From assembly GCF_000429425.1 (NCBI RefSeq), contig NZ_AUBV01000005.1, forward strand, positions 1 through 64,000: a stretch of 64,000 nt of DNA. Reading direction: 5' to 3'. Made by a program: the position numbers and the translations under genes. Positions within the stretch are counted from its first letter, which is position 1. The number at the start of each line of letters is the position of its first letter. The notes beneath the pieces were generated by a model. It made no database searches, was not told where the DNA came from, and was given only the letters and a program-made list of their open reading frames with translations. Positions 16,236 to 24,586 of the stretch are shown here, piece by piece. The DNA is from Algoriphagus mannitolivorans DSM 15301. Its GTDB lineage: Bacteria; Bacteroidota; Bacteroidia; Cytophagales; Cyclobacteriaceae.

Positions 16236-17408
16236 ATGAAAAACTTATTTCTACTAATATTCTTAGTGGCTCTGTCCACCTCACAAATTGCATTTGCTCA
16301 AGAAGAAACCTCTGAAGAAGAAGGTACCTTGACTCTTTCTGGATCCATTGATGCGTATTTCAGAACCAACTTTAATGCTCCTAATAAAGGAGAAGGATTT
16401 CAGGCCCCTGCCTCATCATTCGGTAACCTTCCCGGCTTTTCATTGGGCATGGCTAATATTATTGCCACTTATGAAGGTAAAAAAGTAGGAGCTGTAGCTG
16501 ACTTGGTTTTCGGGCCAAGAGGAGAGGATGCTGTTTTTGGCTCTCCATTGTATGCCGGAGGAATGGCAGGTAGTTCCCAAATCTTAAACCAGCTCTATGT
16601 CTACTGGAATGTCTCTGATAAAGTGACGCTGACTATGGGTAACTTCAATACCTTCCTGGGATACGAAGTTATATCTCCAACGGCCAACTTCAACTATTCC
16701 ACATCTTACATGTTCTCCTACGGTCCGTTTTCCCATACCGGCTTGAAGGCCAACTTCCAGTTGTCTGATAAGTTCTCCTTCTTGGCTGCCATAATGAATC
16801 CTACAGATATGACGGAATTCAACATGAATGGAACCTACACCATCGGAGGGCAATTGGGGTATTCCACAGATATTGGAAGTACATACCTAAATGTAGTCTA
16901 TGGTGATCAGGATGGTAAGCTGACCAATGATGGAGGACTTTTCCCAGGTCAAACTTCACTCGGAAAAACCTTCCAAATCGATTTGACGACTGGTTTTGAT
17001 CTCTCTGATGTTTTGTATTTGGGGGTGAATACCACCTATAATACCACCTCTTCCGGAGAAGTATTTACAGGGTCTGATATTCAAACTTCAAATGGAGATG
17101 GAGCTGGCTTCTATGGCTTTGCTGGCTATCTCCAGGCTAAGCCTAGTGATAAATTTGGGGTTGGTCTTCGTGGAGAATACTTCAGCGTATTTAACGGTGG
17201 ACTTGACGGAGTGGTAAGCACTGATTCCAACGGAGATGGCAATGTGTTTGCTTTGACTCTCTCAGGAAATGCGAAAGTAGGCAAGAACCTTACGCTGATT
17301 CCTGAATTGAGATTGGATAATATGAGTGATAACTACTTTATGACTAAAGATCTGGCGCCATCTAAAAGCTTGGCATCCTTTCTTTTGGCCGCAGTATTCG
17401 CTTTCTAA
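16236..17408 (+). CDS. Outer-membrane beta-barrel protein, porin-like, next to amt
   Basis: This 390-residue protein has a signal peptide (KNLFLLIFLVALSTSQIAFAQ, about 21 residues), an acidic linker (EETSEEEGT) and then amphipathic beta strands to the terminal LLAAVFAF, as expected of a barrel closing strand. LSGSIDAYFRTNFNAP and NQLYVYWNVSDKVTLTMGNF are typical of Bacteroidota porins annotated simply as outer-membrane beta-barrel. The gene follows amt by 109 bases with a hairpin between. I infer a role in letting nitrogen compounds cross the outer membrane, with moderate confidence. A terminator follows. Confidence 0.8.
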   Translation: MKNLFLLIFLVALSTSQIAFAQEETSEEEGTLTLSGSIDAYFRTNFNAPNKGEGFQAPASSFGNLPGFSLGMANIIATYEGKKVGAVADLVFGPRGEDAVFGSPLYAGGMAGSSQILNQLYVYWNVSDKVTLTMGNFNTFLGYEVISPTANFNYSTSYMFSYGPFSHTGLKANFQLSDKFSFLAAIMNPTDMTEFNMNGTYTIGGQLGYSTDIGSTYLNVVYGDQDGKLTNDGGLFPGQTSLGKTFQIDLTTGFDLSDVLYLGVNTTYNTTSSGEVFTGSDIQTSNGDGAGFYGFAGYLQAKPSDKFGVGLRGEYFSVFNGGLDGVVSTDSNGDGNVFALTLSGNAKVGKNLTLIPELRLDNMSDNYFMTKDLAPSKSLASFLLAAVFAF

Positions 17409-17710
17409 AAAAAATATTTAAGGATATAAACAGGGTCTATTGTTAAAAAAAAGCCGGGGTGATTTTCACCTCGGTTTTTTCTTTTTAGGGGTAAATTCTT
17501 GATAATAGATTTCTATTTGATCGTGTTTTTAAGGAATTTTTTGTTTGAATTGAATATTTGAGTTAAAAAATAATCTACTGTTTGGGCTTTGTGTTAATTC
17601 GTTTTAAGAATTATATTCTTAAAATCTGGAATAAATCGTGAGATTCCATTGAGTTTTGAAACCAATGGGCTGAAAATTCTGTATATCTTGCAGGACCCAA
17701 ATATACAGAT
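17409..17710. other. 302-base intergenic region
   Basis: It holds the terminator of the preceding gene (17449-17486) and then AT-rich sequence with the TTAAGAAT/ATTCTTAA inverted repeat at about 17605-17621. TATATCTTGCAGG close to the next start resembles a -7 element imperfectly. Nothing else is evident. Confidence 0.4.
17449..17486 (+). terminator. Terminator of the barrel gene
   Basis: AAGCCGGGGTGA / TCACCTCGGTTT hairpin with a short loop, A run before and T run after. Confidence 0.85.
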
Positions 17711-18073
17711 ATGAAAAAGCTGACCCTGTTTTCTGCATTGATGTTATTTTCCACCATGGCTTTCTCTCAGGATTTCCTGATAGGGCCCAAAGCTAAAAAT
17801 TTGGCTGCAGGAAAGACTTTAGGACCTAGAATTACATTGGTAACGGAATCTTCTCCAGCTACTCTTCAAGGCCCAGCTGCCAAGAATACAGAAGTATGGA
17901 TGAATAAGTCCACCAAGAAATTCAAAGTAAAATTTAGAGATACGATTGATAACCCAAAGGGACTGGAAGCTAAAAACAGTAATCCCTGGGATAAAAAAAC
18001 AGGTACTGTGGAATCCAAGGCTGTCTATGAAGAGCCAAAGTCAATGAGGCCCAAAAAAGGCTGGATTCATTAA
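17711..18073 (+). CDS. Small exported protein with three AKN repeats
   Basis: This 120-residue protein has a signal peptide (MKKLTLFSALMLFSTMAFSQ, cleaved near residue 20). The mature part contains three related units: GPKAKNLAAGK (about 25-35), GPAAKNTEVWMNKSTKK (about 54-70) and GLEAKNSNPWDKKTG (about 84-98). The mature protein is basic and lacks cysteines. I do not recognise a family. It stands between two intergenic regions with its own bidirectional terminator, so it is a single-gene unit. Function unknown. Confidence 0.75.
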   Translation: MKKLTLFSALMLFSTMAFSQDFLIGPKAKNLAAGKTLGPRITLVTESSPATLQGPAAKNTEVWMNKSTKKFKVKFRDTIDNPKGLEAKNSNPWDKKTGTVESKAVYEEPKSMRPKKGWIH

Positions 18074-18079
18074 AAATTC

Positions 18080-18110
18080 AAAAACCGATCCTAGGATCGG
18101 TTTTTTTGTT
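18080..18110. terminator. Bidirectional terminator
   Basis: The palindrome AAAACCGATCC / GGATCGGTTTT, flanked by A and T runs, lies between the convergent AKN-repeat gene and the GroES-like gene. Confidence 0.9.
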
Positions 18111-18485
18111 TTATAGATCATGCTCTCTTTCGAGCATCAATATGGAACCTTGGGAGACGATGTAATACTTTTCTCCTTCATACATCACTTCATGAGCACC
18201 GGAAAGCAGAAAGATCGCTAAATCTCCTTCTTTGGCCTGAAGAGGAACATACTTTACCTTTTCTTCATTTTCCATCCAAGGCTCATGGTCTTCTACTGGC
18301 ATTGGTATAGGATAACCTGGTCCTGCTTTGATGATATAGCCTTGCTGAACCTTTTCCTTTTCCTGAACACCAGGAGGAAGGTACAAGCCGGATCCAGTTT
18401 TCTCATTGGGTTTTTTCAATCTGATCAGTACCCGATCACCTACCACAATGAGTTTTTTCAATTTATTATCTGCGGTCAATTGCAT
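18111..18485 (-). CDS. GroES-like co-chaperonin family protein, divergent
   Basis: This 124-residue protein contains a Cpn10 fold: KLIVVGDRVLIRLKKPNEKTGSGLYLPPG (about 11-39) is a good N-terminal match to GroES, and the C-terminal strand segment YEGEKYYIVSQGSILMLE matches the end of the fold. It is about 30 residues longer than GroES and has an insertion around GYPIPMPVEDHEPWMENEE. No groEL is adjacent. It may be a standalone paralogue rather than the main GroES; the true groES-groEL pair would then lie outside the window. Confidence 0.8.
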   Translation of the reverse strand: MQLTADNKLKKLIVVGDRVLIRLKKPNEKTGSGLYLPPGVQEKEKVQQGYIIKAGPGYPIPMPVEDHEPWMENEEKVKYVPLQAKEGDLAIFLLSGAHEVMYEGEKYYIVSQGSILMLEREHDL

Positions 18486-18544
18486 CTGAGCCTCTTTGAT
18501 TAGTGGAATGTCCTTAATTCAAAATTCTGATTGCTACTAAAATG

Positions 18545-18574
18545 AACGGCACCTGTTTTTCAACAGATGCCGTT
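18545..18574 (-). terminator. Probable dnaK terminator
   Basis: AACGGC-CCTGTT / AACAG-GCCGTT imperfect hairpin lies 20 bases after the dnaK stop. The T tract on the minus strand is weak (ATTTTAG), so confidence is moderate. Confidence 0.6.
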
Positions 18575-18594
18575 TGAAGTTGGTCTAGTGAGAA

Positions 18595-20505
18595 TTACTT
18601 CTTGTCCTCGTTAACTTCCTCATAGTCTACATCTGAAACTCCATCGCCGGAATTTTCAGCACCTGCACCTGCATCAGGACCTGGCTGAGCTCCACCCTGA
18701 GTGGCATTGTACATTTCTGTGGAAGCAGCTTCCCAAGCTTTGTTGAGATTTGCCATTGCTTCGTCAATTCCTTCCAGATTTTGAGATCCGTGTGCAGACT
18801 TCAAAGCCTCCAATGCGGAGTTGATATTTGCTTTATTTCCGTCAGAAAGCTTGTCGCCATATTCTTTCAGCTGCTTTTCAGTCTGGAAAATCAAGCTGTC
18901 GGCCTGGTTGAGCTTCTCGATCTTTTCCTTTTCGGCTTTGTCGGAAGCAGCATTAGCCTCAGCTTCTCGCTTCATTCTTTCGATATCATCTTGGGACAAG
19001 CCAGAAGATGCTTCGATTTTGATTTTCTGCTCTTTACCGGTTCCTTTATCTTTTGCGGATACATTCAAGATACCATTCGCATCGATGTCGAAAGTTACTT
19101 CGATTTGAGGAACACCTCTTGGTGCTGGCGGAATGTCAGAAAGCTGGAAACGACCAATTGATCTGTTGTCTTTTGCTAAAGGTCTTTCACCCTGAAGAAC
19201 ATGAATGTCTACTGCCGGCTGATTGTCAGCTGCAGTGGAGAATACCTCAGACTTTTTGGTAGGAATAGTGGTGTTTGCTTCAATCAATTTCGTGAATACC
19301 CCACCCATGGTTTCGATACCCAAAGAAAGCGGAGTAACGTCCAAAAGAAGAACATCTTTCACCTCACCGGTCAATACACCACCTTGGATTGCAGCTCCGA
19401 TGGCTACTACTTCGTCAGGGTTTACACCTTTAGAAGGCTTCTTGCCGAAGAATTTTTCAACTTCTTCCTGAATTTTTGGAATTCTGGTAGATCCACCGAC
19501 CAAGATCACTTCGTCGATGTCAGAGGCAGAAAGACCTGCATCCTGAAGGGCTTTTTTACATGGCTCCATGGATCTTCTCACCAAGCTTTCGGACAACTGC
19601 TCGAACTTTGCTCTGCTGAGGTTTCGCACCAAGTGCTTAGGTCCAGTCTGAGTTGCGGTGATATATGGCAAGTTGATCTCGGTGCTTGCAGAAGAAGACA
19701 ATTCAATTTTCGCCTTTTCTGCAGCTTCTTTCAATCTCTGAAGAGCCATTGGGTCTTTTCTCAAGTCGATTTGCTCTTCAGCCTGGAATTCAGCTGCCAA
19801 CCAGTCAATGATTACCTGATCAAAGTCGTCACCACCCAGGTGAACGTCGCCATTGGTGGATTTTACTTCGAATACACCGTCTCCAAGTTCCAAGATTGAA
19901 ATATCGAAGGTACCACCACCAAGGTCATACACCGCGATTTTCATGTCTTGATTTTTCTTGTCCATCCCGTAAGCCAAAGCTGCTGCGGTCGGCTCGTTGA
20001 TGATTCGTTTTACTTCCAAACCGGCGATCTGTCCAGCTTCTTTGGTTGCCTGACGTTCTGCGTCATTGAAGTATGCCGGTACTGTGATTACAGCTTCAGT
20101 TACAGTTTGACCCAAGAAGTCTTCTGCAGTGCTCTTCATTTTCTGAAGAATCATTGCTGAGATCTCCTGAGGAGTATAAGATCTGTCCCCGATTTTGATG
20201 GCAACAGTATCATTTGATCCTTGTTCTACTTTATAAGAAGCGTGTTTTTTCTCTGCTGATACTTCAGAGAATCTTTTACCCATGAATCTCTTCACGGAAG
20301 AAATGGTGTTTGCAGGGTTAGTGATGGCCTGACGCTTGGCAGGATCACCGACTTTGCGTTCTCCGTTGCCATTGTCCAAGAAAGCAACAATTGACGGAGT
20401 GGTTCTTCTTCCTTCACTGTTTTGGATGACTACAGGCTCGTTACCTTCCATTACTGCTACGCAGGAGTTGGTAGTACCTAAGTCAATGCCTATAATTTTT
20501 CCCAT
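18595..20505 (-). CDS. dnaK: Molecular chaperone DnaK (Hsp70)
   Basis: This 636-residue ATP-driven chaperone begins [20 protein letters not shown]. The ATPase domain (1-380) shows the phosphate loops GIDLGTTNS and [12 protein letters not shown] and the adenosine segment [12 protein letters not shown]. The linker [16 protein letters not shown] follows, then the substrate domain and a helical lid. The tail ends in a glycine-rich, acidic stretch with [15 protein letters not shown] 20505 is used: the frame is open to 20646 but those residues do not resemble any Hsp70. No dnaJ or grpE is adjacent. The leader holds TGACA repeats and a sigma-54-like element. Confidence 0.98.
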   Translation of the reverse strand: MGKIIGIDLGTTNSCVAVMEGNEPVVIQNSEGRRTTPSIVAFLDNGNGERKVGDPAKRQAITNPANTISSVKRFMGKRFSEVSAEKKHASYKVEQGSNDTVAIKIGDRSYTPQEISAMILQKMKSTAEDFLGQTVTEAVITVPAYFNDAERQATKEAGQIAGLEVKRIINEPTAAALAYGMDKKNQDMKIAVYDLGGGTFDISILELGDGVFEVKSTNGDVHLGGDDFDQVIIDWLAAEFQAEEQIDLRKDPMALQRLKEAAEKAKIELSSSASTEINLPYITATQTGPKHLVRNLSRAKFEQLSESLVRRSMEPCKKALQDAGLSASDIDEVILVGGSTRIPKIQEEVEKFFGKKPSKGVNPDEVVAIGAAIQGGVLTGEVKDVLLLDVTPLSLGIETMGGVFTKLIEANTTIPTKKSEVFSTAADNQPAVDIHVLQGERPLAKDNRSIGRFQLSDIPPAPRGVPQIEVTFDIDANGILNVSAKDKGTGKEQKIKIEASSGLSQDDIERMKREAEANAASDKAEKEKIEKLNQADSLIFQTEKQLKEYGDKLSDGNKANINSALEALKSAHGSQNLEGIDEAMANLNKAWEAASTEMYNATQGGAQPGPDAGAGAENSGDGVSDVDYEEVNEDKK

Positions 20506-20551
20506 GATTATATATGTTTTTGTGTTTTCAGTTTGAATACAATCCCCTTTC

Positions 20552-20567
20552 TTCAATGGATGTGCCA
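20552..20567 (-). promoter_or_regulatory. Sigma-54-like -24/-12 element in the dnaK leader
   Basis: On the minus strand the bases read TGGCACATCCATTGAA. This matches TGGCAC-N5-TTGCW except for A instead of C after TTG. It ends 47 bases before the dnaK ATG, a sensible distance. I rate it as a candidate only; in this phylum other sigma factors could use a similar element. Confidence 0.35.
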
Positions 20568-20741
20568 TTACCTTTTTTTTGGATTTTGGTGCCAGTTTGT
20601 CAGGAATAGGTAGGGGATGGAGGAGATTAAAAAAAACAATTGTCACGTTTAGCCTTGTCAGATTGGCTAAGATTGGCAGGTTTTTGACAGATCCGACCTA
20701 AGCTTTGCAACCAAATCAGCAGAGGATGCATCTTAGGGTTT

Positions 20742-20906
20742 ATGAGAATTAATTTTTCAGCGAAAAACCGGGAAAGAGGTAAATGGCTGATGATACTCTT
20801 GCTGGGTTATTCATTTTTGATTTTGTCCCAGTGTACAGAGATCTTATCAGATTTGGCAAAGCTTTTTCACTCGTTTGGACACAAAACATTTTTGTTTTTT
20901 GGATAG
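20742..20906 (+). CDS. Possible 54-residue membrane or signal-bearing peptide
   Basis: An ATG-initiated frame encodes MRINFSAKNRERGKWLMILL, then LGYSFLILSQC and a short tail. A basic N-terminus with a hydrophobic stretch is protein-like, and it ends 29 bases before the MOSC gene. No family is recognised. It could equally be chance within an intergenic region, so confidence is low. Confidence 0.2.
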   Translation: MRINFSAKNRERGKWLMILLLGYSFLILSQCTEILSDLAKLFHSFGHKTFLFFG

Positions 20907-20935
20907 GAGGAAGTCATTTATCCTATTTTTAATGC

Positions 20936-21739
20936 ATGAAGTACACATTGACAATTCAAGACCTATTTATATACCCGATTAAGTCTCTCGGGGGGATCCG
21001 GCTCAATGAAGCTCAGGCAGAGGAGCGTGGTTTTCGATATGATCGACGGTGGATGCTGGTAGATCATCAAGGTGCCTTTGTCTCTCAAAGGACTTTTCCT
21101 CAACTGGCATTGCTGGGAGTGGAGTTGTTTGCCAAGCACCTTCTGGTATTTCATAAATACAATCCAAGTCAAAAGCTGGAGATTTCCCTAGACTTGGCCG
21201 AAGGGCCTGAAATTCCTGTTGTAATCTGGGACGATGAAGTCTTGGGGAAATTGGTCAGCAAAGAAGTGGATCGCTGGTTTTCTGATTTTTTGGGATTTGG
21301 GGTGCATTTGGTCGTGATGCCGGAGACTACACATCGAAAAGTGGATCCTCGGTATGCGGTCAAGGGAGAGAATGTGAGCTTCGCTGATGGAATGCCATAT
21401 CTTCTAATCAGCCAAGAATCCTTGGATGAGCTCAATTCCAGATTGGAAATCCCGGTACCGATGAATCGGTTTCGCCCCAATATTGTCATTTCAGGAGGGG
21501 AACCTTTCATCGAAGATCAATTAAAGGCTGTTCAAATTGGGGGGCTGGACTTTCGAATCGTCAAGCCTTGCGCCCGTTGCGTTCTGACTACTGTAGATCA
21601 GGAAACAGGAGAAAAAGGAAAAGAGCCCCTGAGGACTCTTTCTTTGTATCGAACCCAGAACAATAAAGTGATGTTTGGGCAAAATGTAATTGCGCTCCAG
21701 TCAGGGGTAATCCGGGTTGGAGATGAAGTCAATTACTGA
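20936..21739 (+). CDS. MOSC domain protein (YcbX/mARC-like)
   Basis: This 267-residue protein has an N-terminal beta-barrel region ([19 protein letters not shown], then [15 protein letters not shown]; about 4-100). The MOSC domain follows, with [12 protein letters not shown] and the conserved cysteine in [16 protein letters not shown] (about 211-225). That cysteine coordinates the molybdenum cofactor in MOSC enzymes that reduce N-hydroxylated compounds. The [2Fe-2S] domain of YcbX is absent, so an electron-donor partner would be separate. Its 3' end overlaps that of hemE by 7 bases, tail to tail. Confidence 0.87.
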   Translation: MKYTLTIQDLFIYPIKSLGGIRLNEAQAEERGFRYDRRWMLVDHQGAFVSQRTFPQLALLGVELFAKHLLVFHKYNPSQKLEISLDLAEGPEIPVVIWDDEVLGKLVSKEVDRWFSDFLGFGVHLVVMPETTHRKVDPRYAVKGENVSFADGMPYLLISQESLDELNSRLEIPVPMNRFRPNIVISGGEPFIEDQLKAVQIGGLDFRIVKPCARCVLTTVDQETGEKGKEPLRTLSLYRTQNNKVMFGQNVIALQSGVIRVGDEVNY

Positions 21740-22758
21740 AATTCCTTGACCGTCTGAATAAATACTTTGACCATCTCTGGATCGATGTCCGGGTAAACAC
21801 CATGGCCTAGATTGGCAATGTGTCTGCTGCCACGGAATTGTTCCATCATTTCGAGCGTCGCGGCACGGACTTGATCAGGATTGCCATACAAAGCAGCTGG
21901 ATCCAAATTTCCCTGAAGGGTTTTGTTTGGTCCGATTAGTTTTCGGGATTCCGCAATTCCCATATTCCAGTCCAATCCGATTGTTTCACAGTTAAGCTTG
22001 CCCATTTCTTCGCGGGCAAAAAAAGCTCCCTTCGCAAATACAGTTACGGGAACTTCCGTGATGGCATCACAGATCTGAGTGATATACTTAAGTGAAAACT
22101 CCTCGTATTGCTTGGGACCTAAAATTCCTGCCCAGCTGTCAAATATCTGCACCAAATCTGCTCCGGCTCTGATTTGTGCTTTGAGGTAATTGATCGTGGA
22201 ATCTGTGATCAGCTGGAGGAGTTTATGAGAGAATACCGGATCGCGATAGAGTTTTTCTCTGGACTTCGAAAACGTCTTGCTTCCGCTTCCTTCTACCATG
22301 TAGGCAAAAATGGTCCACGGTGCTCCCGCAAATCCAATCAATGGAACACGTCCAGCCAGGTTTTTCTTGGTGATATGAATCGCATCAATGACATACTTGA
22401 GGTCATTTTCACCATCAGCGATTCTAAGTTTTTTCAAATTAGATTCACTTCTGACAGTTTCCGGAAACCAAGGTCCACGTTTCTCCACCATTTCGTAAGG
22501 AAGCCCCATCGCCTCCGGGATCACCAAAATGTCAGAAAAGATGATCGCAGCATCCACACCCAGTAAGTCCACGGGCTGAATGGTGACTTCAGCAGCCAAC
22601 TCCGGAGTCTGTGCCAGCTCAATAAATCCACTGACAGATTCACGCACTGCCCGGTATTCTGGAAGGATTCTACCTGCTTGGCGCATCAGCCATACTGGCG
22701 TTCGTTCAGTTTTTTCTCCTTTGGCTGCTCTCAGGAGCAGATCATTTTTGATTTGCAT
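21733..22758 (-). CDS. hemE: Uroporphyrinogen decarboxylase
   Basis: This 341-residue cytosolic enzyme removes four carboxyl groups from uroporphyrinogen III to give coproporphyrinogen III. The N-terminal signature [18 protein letters not shown] lies at about 19-36, followed by [24 protein letters not shown] (catalytic Asp in FSDIL). [16 protein letters not shown] and the C-terminal [15 protein letters not shown] segment complete the match. The length is standard. It is transcribed alone, with its end interlocked with the MOSC gene. Other haem genes in this window (hemB, hemC) are distant. Confidence 0.97.
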   Translation of the reverse strand: MQIKNDLLLRAAKGEKTERTPVWLMRQAGRILPEYRAVRESVSGFIELAQTPELAAEVTIQPVDLLGVDAAIIFSDILVIPEAMGLPYEMVEKRGPWFPETVRSESNLKKLRIADGENDLKYVIDAIHITKKNLAGRVPLIGFAGAPWTIFAYMVEGSGSKTFSKSREKLYRDPVFSHKLLQLITDSTINYLKAQIRAGADLVQIFDSWAGILGPKQYEEFSLKYITQICDAITEVPVTVFAKGAFFAREEMGKLNCETIGLDWNMGIAESRKLIGPNKTLQGNLDPAALYGNPDQVRAATLEMMEQFRGSRHIANLGHGVYPDIDPEMVKVFIQTVKEFQ

Positions 22759-22807
22759 GGCGCAAAGATAAGAGCCGAATTTTATTTGGAGATGCTTCTT
22801 CTCAACT

Positions 22808-22843
22808 TAAAAACAAACAGGATCTACTTTAAGGTAGATCCTG
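22808..22843 (-). terminator. Terminator of the collagen-like lipoprotein gene
   Basis: CAGGATCTACCTT / AAGTAGATCCTG hairpin followed on the minus strand by GTTTGTTTTT, 27 bases after the stop. Confidence 0.75.
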
Positions 22844-22870
22844 TGGTAAGATTTTAAGAATTTGAAGGAA

Positions 22871-23389
22871 TTAATTCTTTGGATTTAGCTTGTAAAAGTC
22901 TCCATCTTCTAGTCCCAATAACCTAGTGACTCCTTCGTAATCCGTCCAGTCGATTCTGGCACCTGCAAAATCCGCAGGGACTACCACGATTCTGAAGACT
23001 TGATCTTGGGTCCATTCCGGTCCAAGGGTTGAGAAATTCAAAGGTCCGTCCAAGAAAATTCGGAAATCAGAGCGAGTGAAATCATAATTGTACATCAAAA
23101 CACCTTCATTGAAGAAAACCGTCTGTGGTAATGCTCTCCACACGGATTGGTTGTTGGAAGTTTCCCATTCGATAAAGGCTAGGACGACATCACTTTCCAA
23201 AATCGCAGGTTGAAAATCGAAAATTCCTTCATAGCCATTTTGAGAAGTGAAATCCACTTCTACTTCAAATGCCTCACCTACAATTGTTACACCTGGAGCG
23301 CCTTCCGGACCAGGAGGTCCCATCGGACCTTCGCATGCCTGAAAAGCCAACAGGCCGATCAAGGCAAAAATTGTCAAATATCTGTTCAT
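22871..23389 (-). CDS. Lipoprotein with a short collagen-like segment
   Basis: This 172-residue protein has a lipoprotein signal (LTIFALIGLLAFQACEG; lipidated Cys near residue 19). A collagen-like run of Gly-Pro-Met-Gly-Pro-Pro-Gly-Pro-Glu-Gly-Ala-Pro-Gly (about 21-33) follows, then a globular part with no recognised motif. Such lipoproteins with one short Gly-X-Y run are frequent in Bacteroidota; their role is unknown. It is the last gene of a minus-strand series of envelope genes after the ABC exporter, with its own terminator. Confidence 0.8.
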   Translation of the reverse strand: MNRYLTIFALIGLLAFQACEGPMGPPGPEGAPGVTIVGEAFEVEVDFTSQNGYEGIFDFQPAILESDVVLAFIEWETSNNQSVWRALPQTVFFNEGVLMYNYDFTRSDFRIFLDGPLNFSTLGPEWTQDQVFRIVVVPADFAGARIDWTDYEGVTRLLGLEDGDFYKLNPKN

Positions 23390-23462
23390 AGTTGGTATAG
23401 TTTGTAGGGAGTTTCACGGCAGGGATCGTGCCAAGGTTGGTTAATAAATCAAAAAGATCCCC

Positions 23463-23975
23463 CTACTTTACCGGCGCGATCACTTGCACCTCGGATTCAG
23501 AAATAATCTTGTCTATAAAGACACCCGTCAATTCAAGCTGCTTGGCTTTGGCAAATTCTCTAATATCATCTTTGACCTTCTCAGGATTAGGCATTACCCA
23601 TCGACTGCCTTCGATTTTGGAGAGAATGTATTTCTCCTCCGTAAAAGAAAGTGCCTCCATTGTTGCTGGGGGAAAAGGCATATCAATTCCAACAAATACC
23701 TTCATTGTATCCAGTTTGCCGGCTGGCTCTACGTAATAAATGGTGTGAATCTTGGATCCCGGGTTTAGAGACTGAAGAGTTTCGATCTCTTTGAATGTTT
23801 CTCCAAGTTTCGGGTCTTGGGGCGTTCCGATGTAAGTTTTTCCTGCAAGGACATCAGGAGCCTTTTCTACCAAAGAAATTTGGATAGATGGGCTGCCTCC
23901 GATATTCACGAAGAAGTAATATCCGGCAACCAGAATTGCGGCTCCCAAAACTACGAGTACTCCGAGCTTTTTCAT
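23463..23975 (-). CDS. Membrane-anchored GyrI-like effector-binding domain protein
   Basis: This 170-residue protein has an N-terminal hydrophobic anchor (KKLGVLVVLGAAILVAGYYFF, about 2-22). The following domain contains VFVGIDMPFPPATMEALSFTEEKYILSKIEGS and resembles the GyrI-like/AraC effector-binding fold in strand pattern. Anchored versions of this fold are common in Bacteroidota. Ligand unknown. It starts 3 bases after the barrel-like gene in the same minus-strand unit. Assignment is moderate because no hallmark residue is decisive. Confidence 0.6.
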   Translation of the reverse strand: MKKLGVLVVLGAAILVAGYYFFVNIGGSPSIQISLVEKAPDVLAGKTYIGTPQDPKLGETFKEIETLQSLNPGSKIHTIYYVEPAGKLDTMKVFVGIDMPFPPATMEALSFTEEKYILSKIEGSRWVMPNPEKVKDDIREFAKAKQLELTGVFIDKIISESEVQVIAPVK

Positions 23976-23978
23976 GAT

Positions 23979-24563
23979 TTAGAACAAATACCGAACTCCA
24001 ATACCTCCCTGGCCCCTCATGTTCACTCGATCGACCAATTCGATGAATAGGCCTACCTCAGCAAAAACGCTGATGGGCAAATCGTCAAAATAATATTCAG
24101 CTCCACCAAAGGCTTCAGGACCCAAATCAAAATTGGAACGCTCCTCAAATCTCCGCTGAGCGGGTCCGGATGCTCCAAAGGTGTCGTAAATGTAGTTTAG
24201 TCTGGAGCTCCTCAAATGCAAGCCTGCACCTGCATAGCCTAATAGGTAACCCTGCTCGATCTCGAACATGTCTGTGATGTCTTCATGCAAAGCCAAGCGA
24301 AAGTTCAAGGATACTCCCCGATTAGCCGTATGAGAGACATAAAATGCGTTGGAGCTTGGAGGATTGTTTTCGAATGATTTACGATAGTATTCGGCACTGT
24401 TGACTCCCCCGGATCCGAGCATTACTTCAAAAGACAAATAATCCTCAATAAAATCCTTGTAAGTCAAAGAAAAGGGCTCGCCAAGTCTTACCCCGGCTCC
24501 TCTTTCCTGAGCAAATCCAATGATGGGTAAAAAGAAAATCAAAACAGCAATTTTGAGCTTCAT
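23979..24563 (-). CDS. Predicted outer-membrane beta-barrel or surface protein
   Basis: This 194-residue protein has a signal peptide (KLKIAVLIFFLPIIGFAQ) followed by alternating strand segments (GVRLGEPFSLTYKDF, SFEVMLGSGG, GVSLNFRLALHE) and the terminal GGIGVRYLF, which ends in Phe like many barrel proteins. Its size suits an eight-stranded barrel. No enzyme motif is visible. It lies 23 bases after the ABC exporter gene and 3 before the GyrI-like gene. Confidence 0.7.
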   Translation of the reverse strand: MKLKIAVLIFFLPIIGFAQERGAGVRLGEPFSLTYKDFIEDYLSFEVMLGSGGVNSAEYYRKSFENNPPSSNAFYVSHTANRGVSLNFRLALHEDITDMFEIEQGYLLGYAGAGLHLRSSRLNYIYDTFGASGPAQRRFEERSNFDLGPEAFGGAEYYFDDLPISVFAEVGLFIELVDRVNMRGQGGIGVRYLF

Positions 24564-24586
24564 AGTATAGATTGGTTTAGTTTGGA

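Larger units (their letters stand above)
20506..20935. other. 430-base region between dnaK and the MOSC gene
   Basis: This divergent region carries the dnaK leader (to about 20700). On the dnaK strand the words CTGTCA, CTGACA, GTGACA, CTGACA and CTGGCACC occur at 20687-20692, 20661-20666, 20641-20646, 20607-20612 and 20596-20603 approximately. The MOSC-side half holds only a possible 54-codon ORF (20742-20906). No terminator is seen. Confidence 0.45.

Noticed and set aside
19201-19899. Long plus-strand ORF (232 codons) opposite dnaK
   Set aside because: It lies fully inside dnaK on the other strand, has no recognisable motif, and is explained by codon bias of the real gene.
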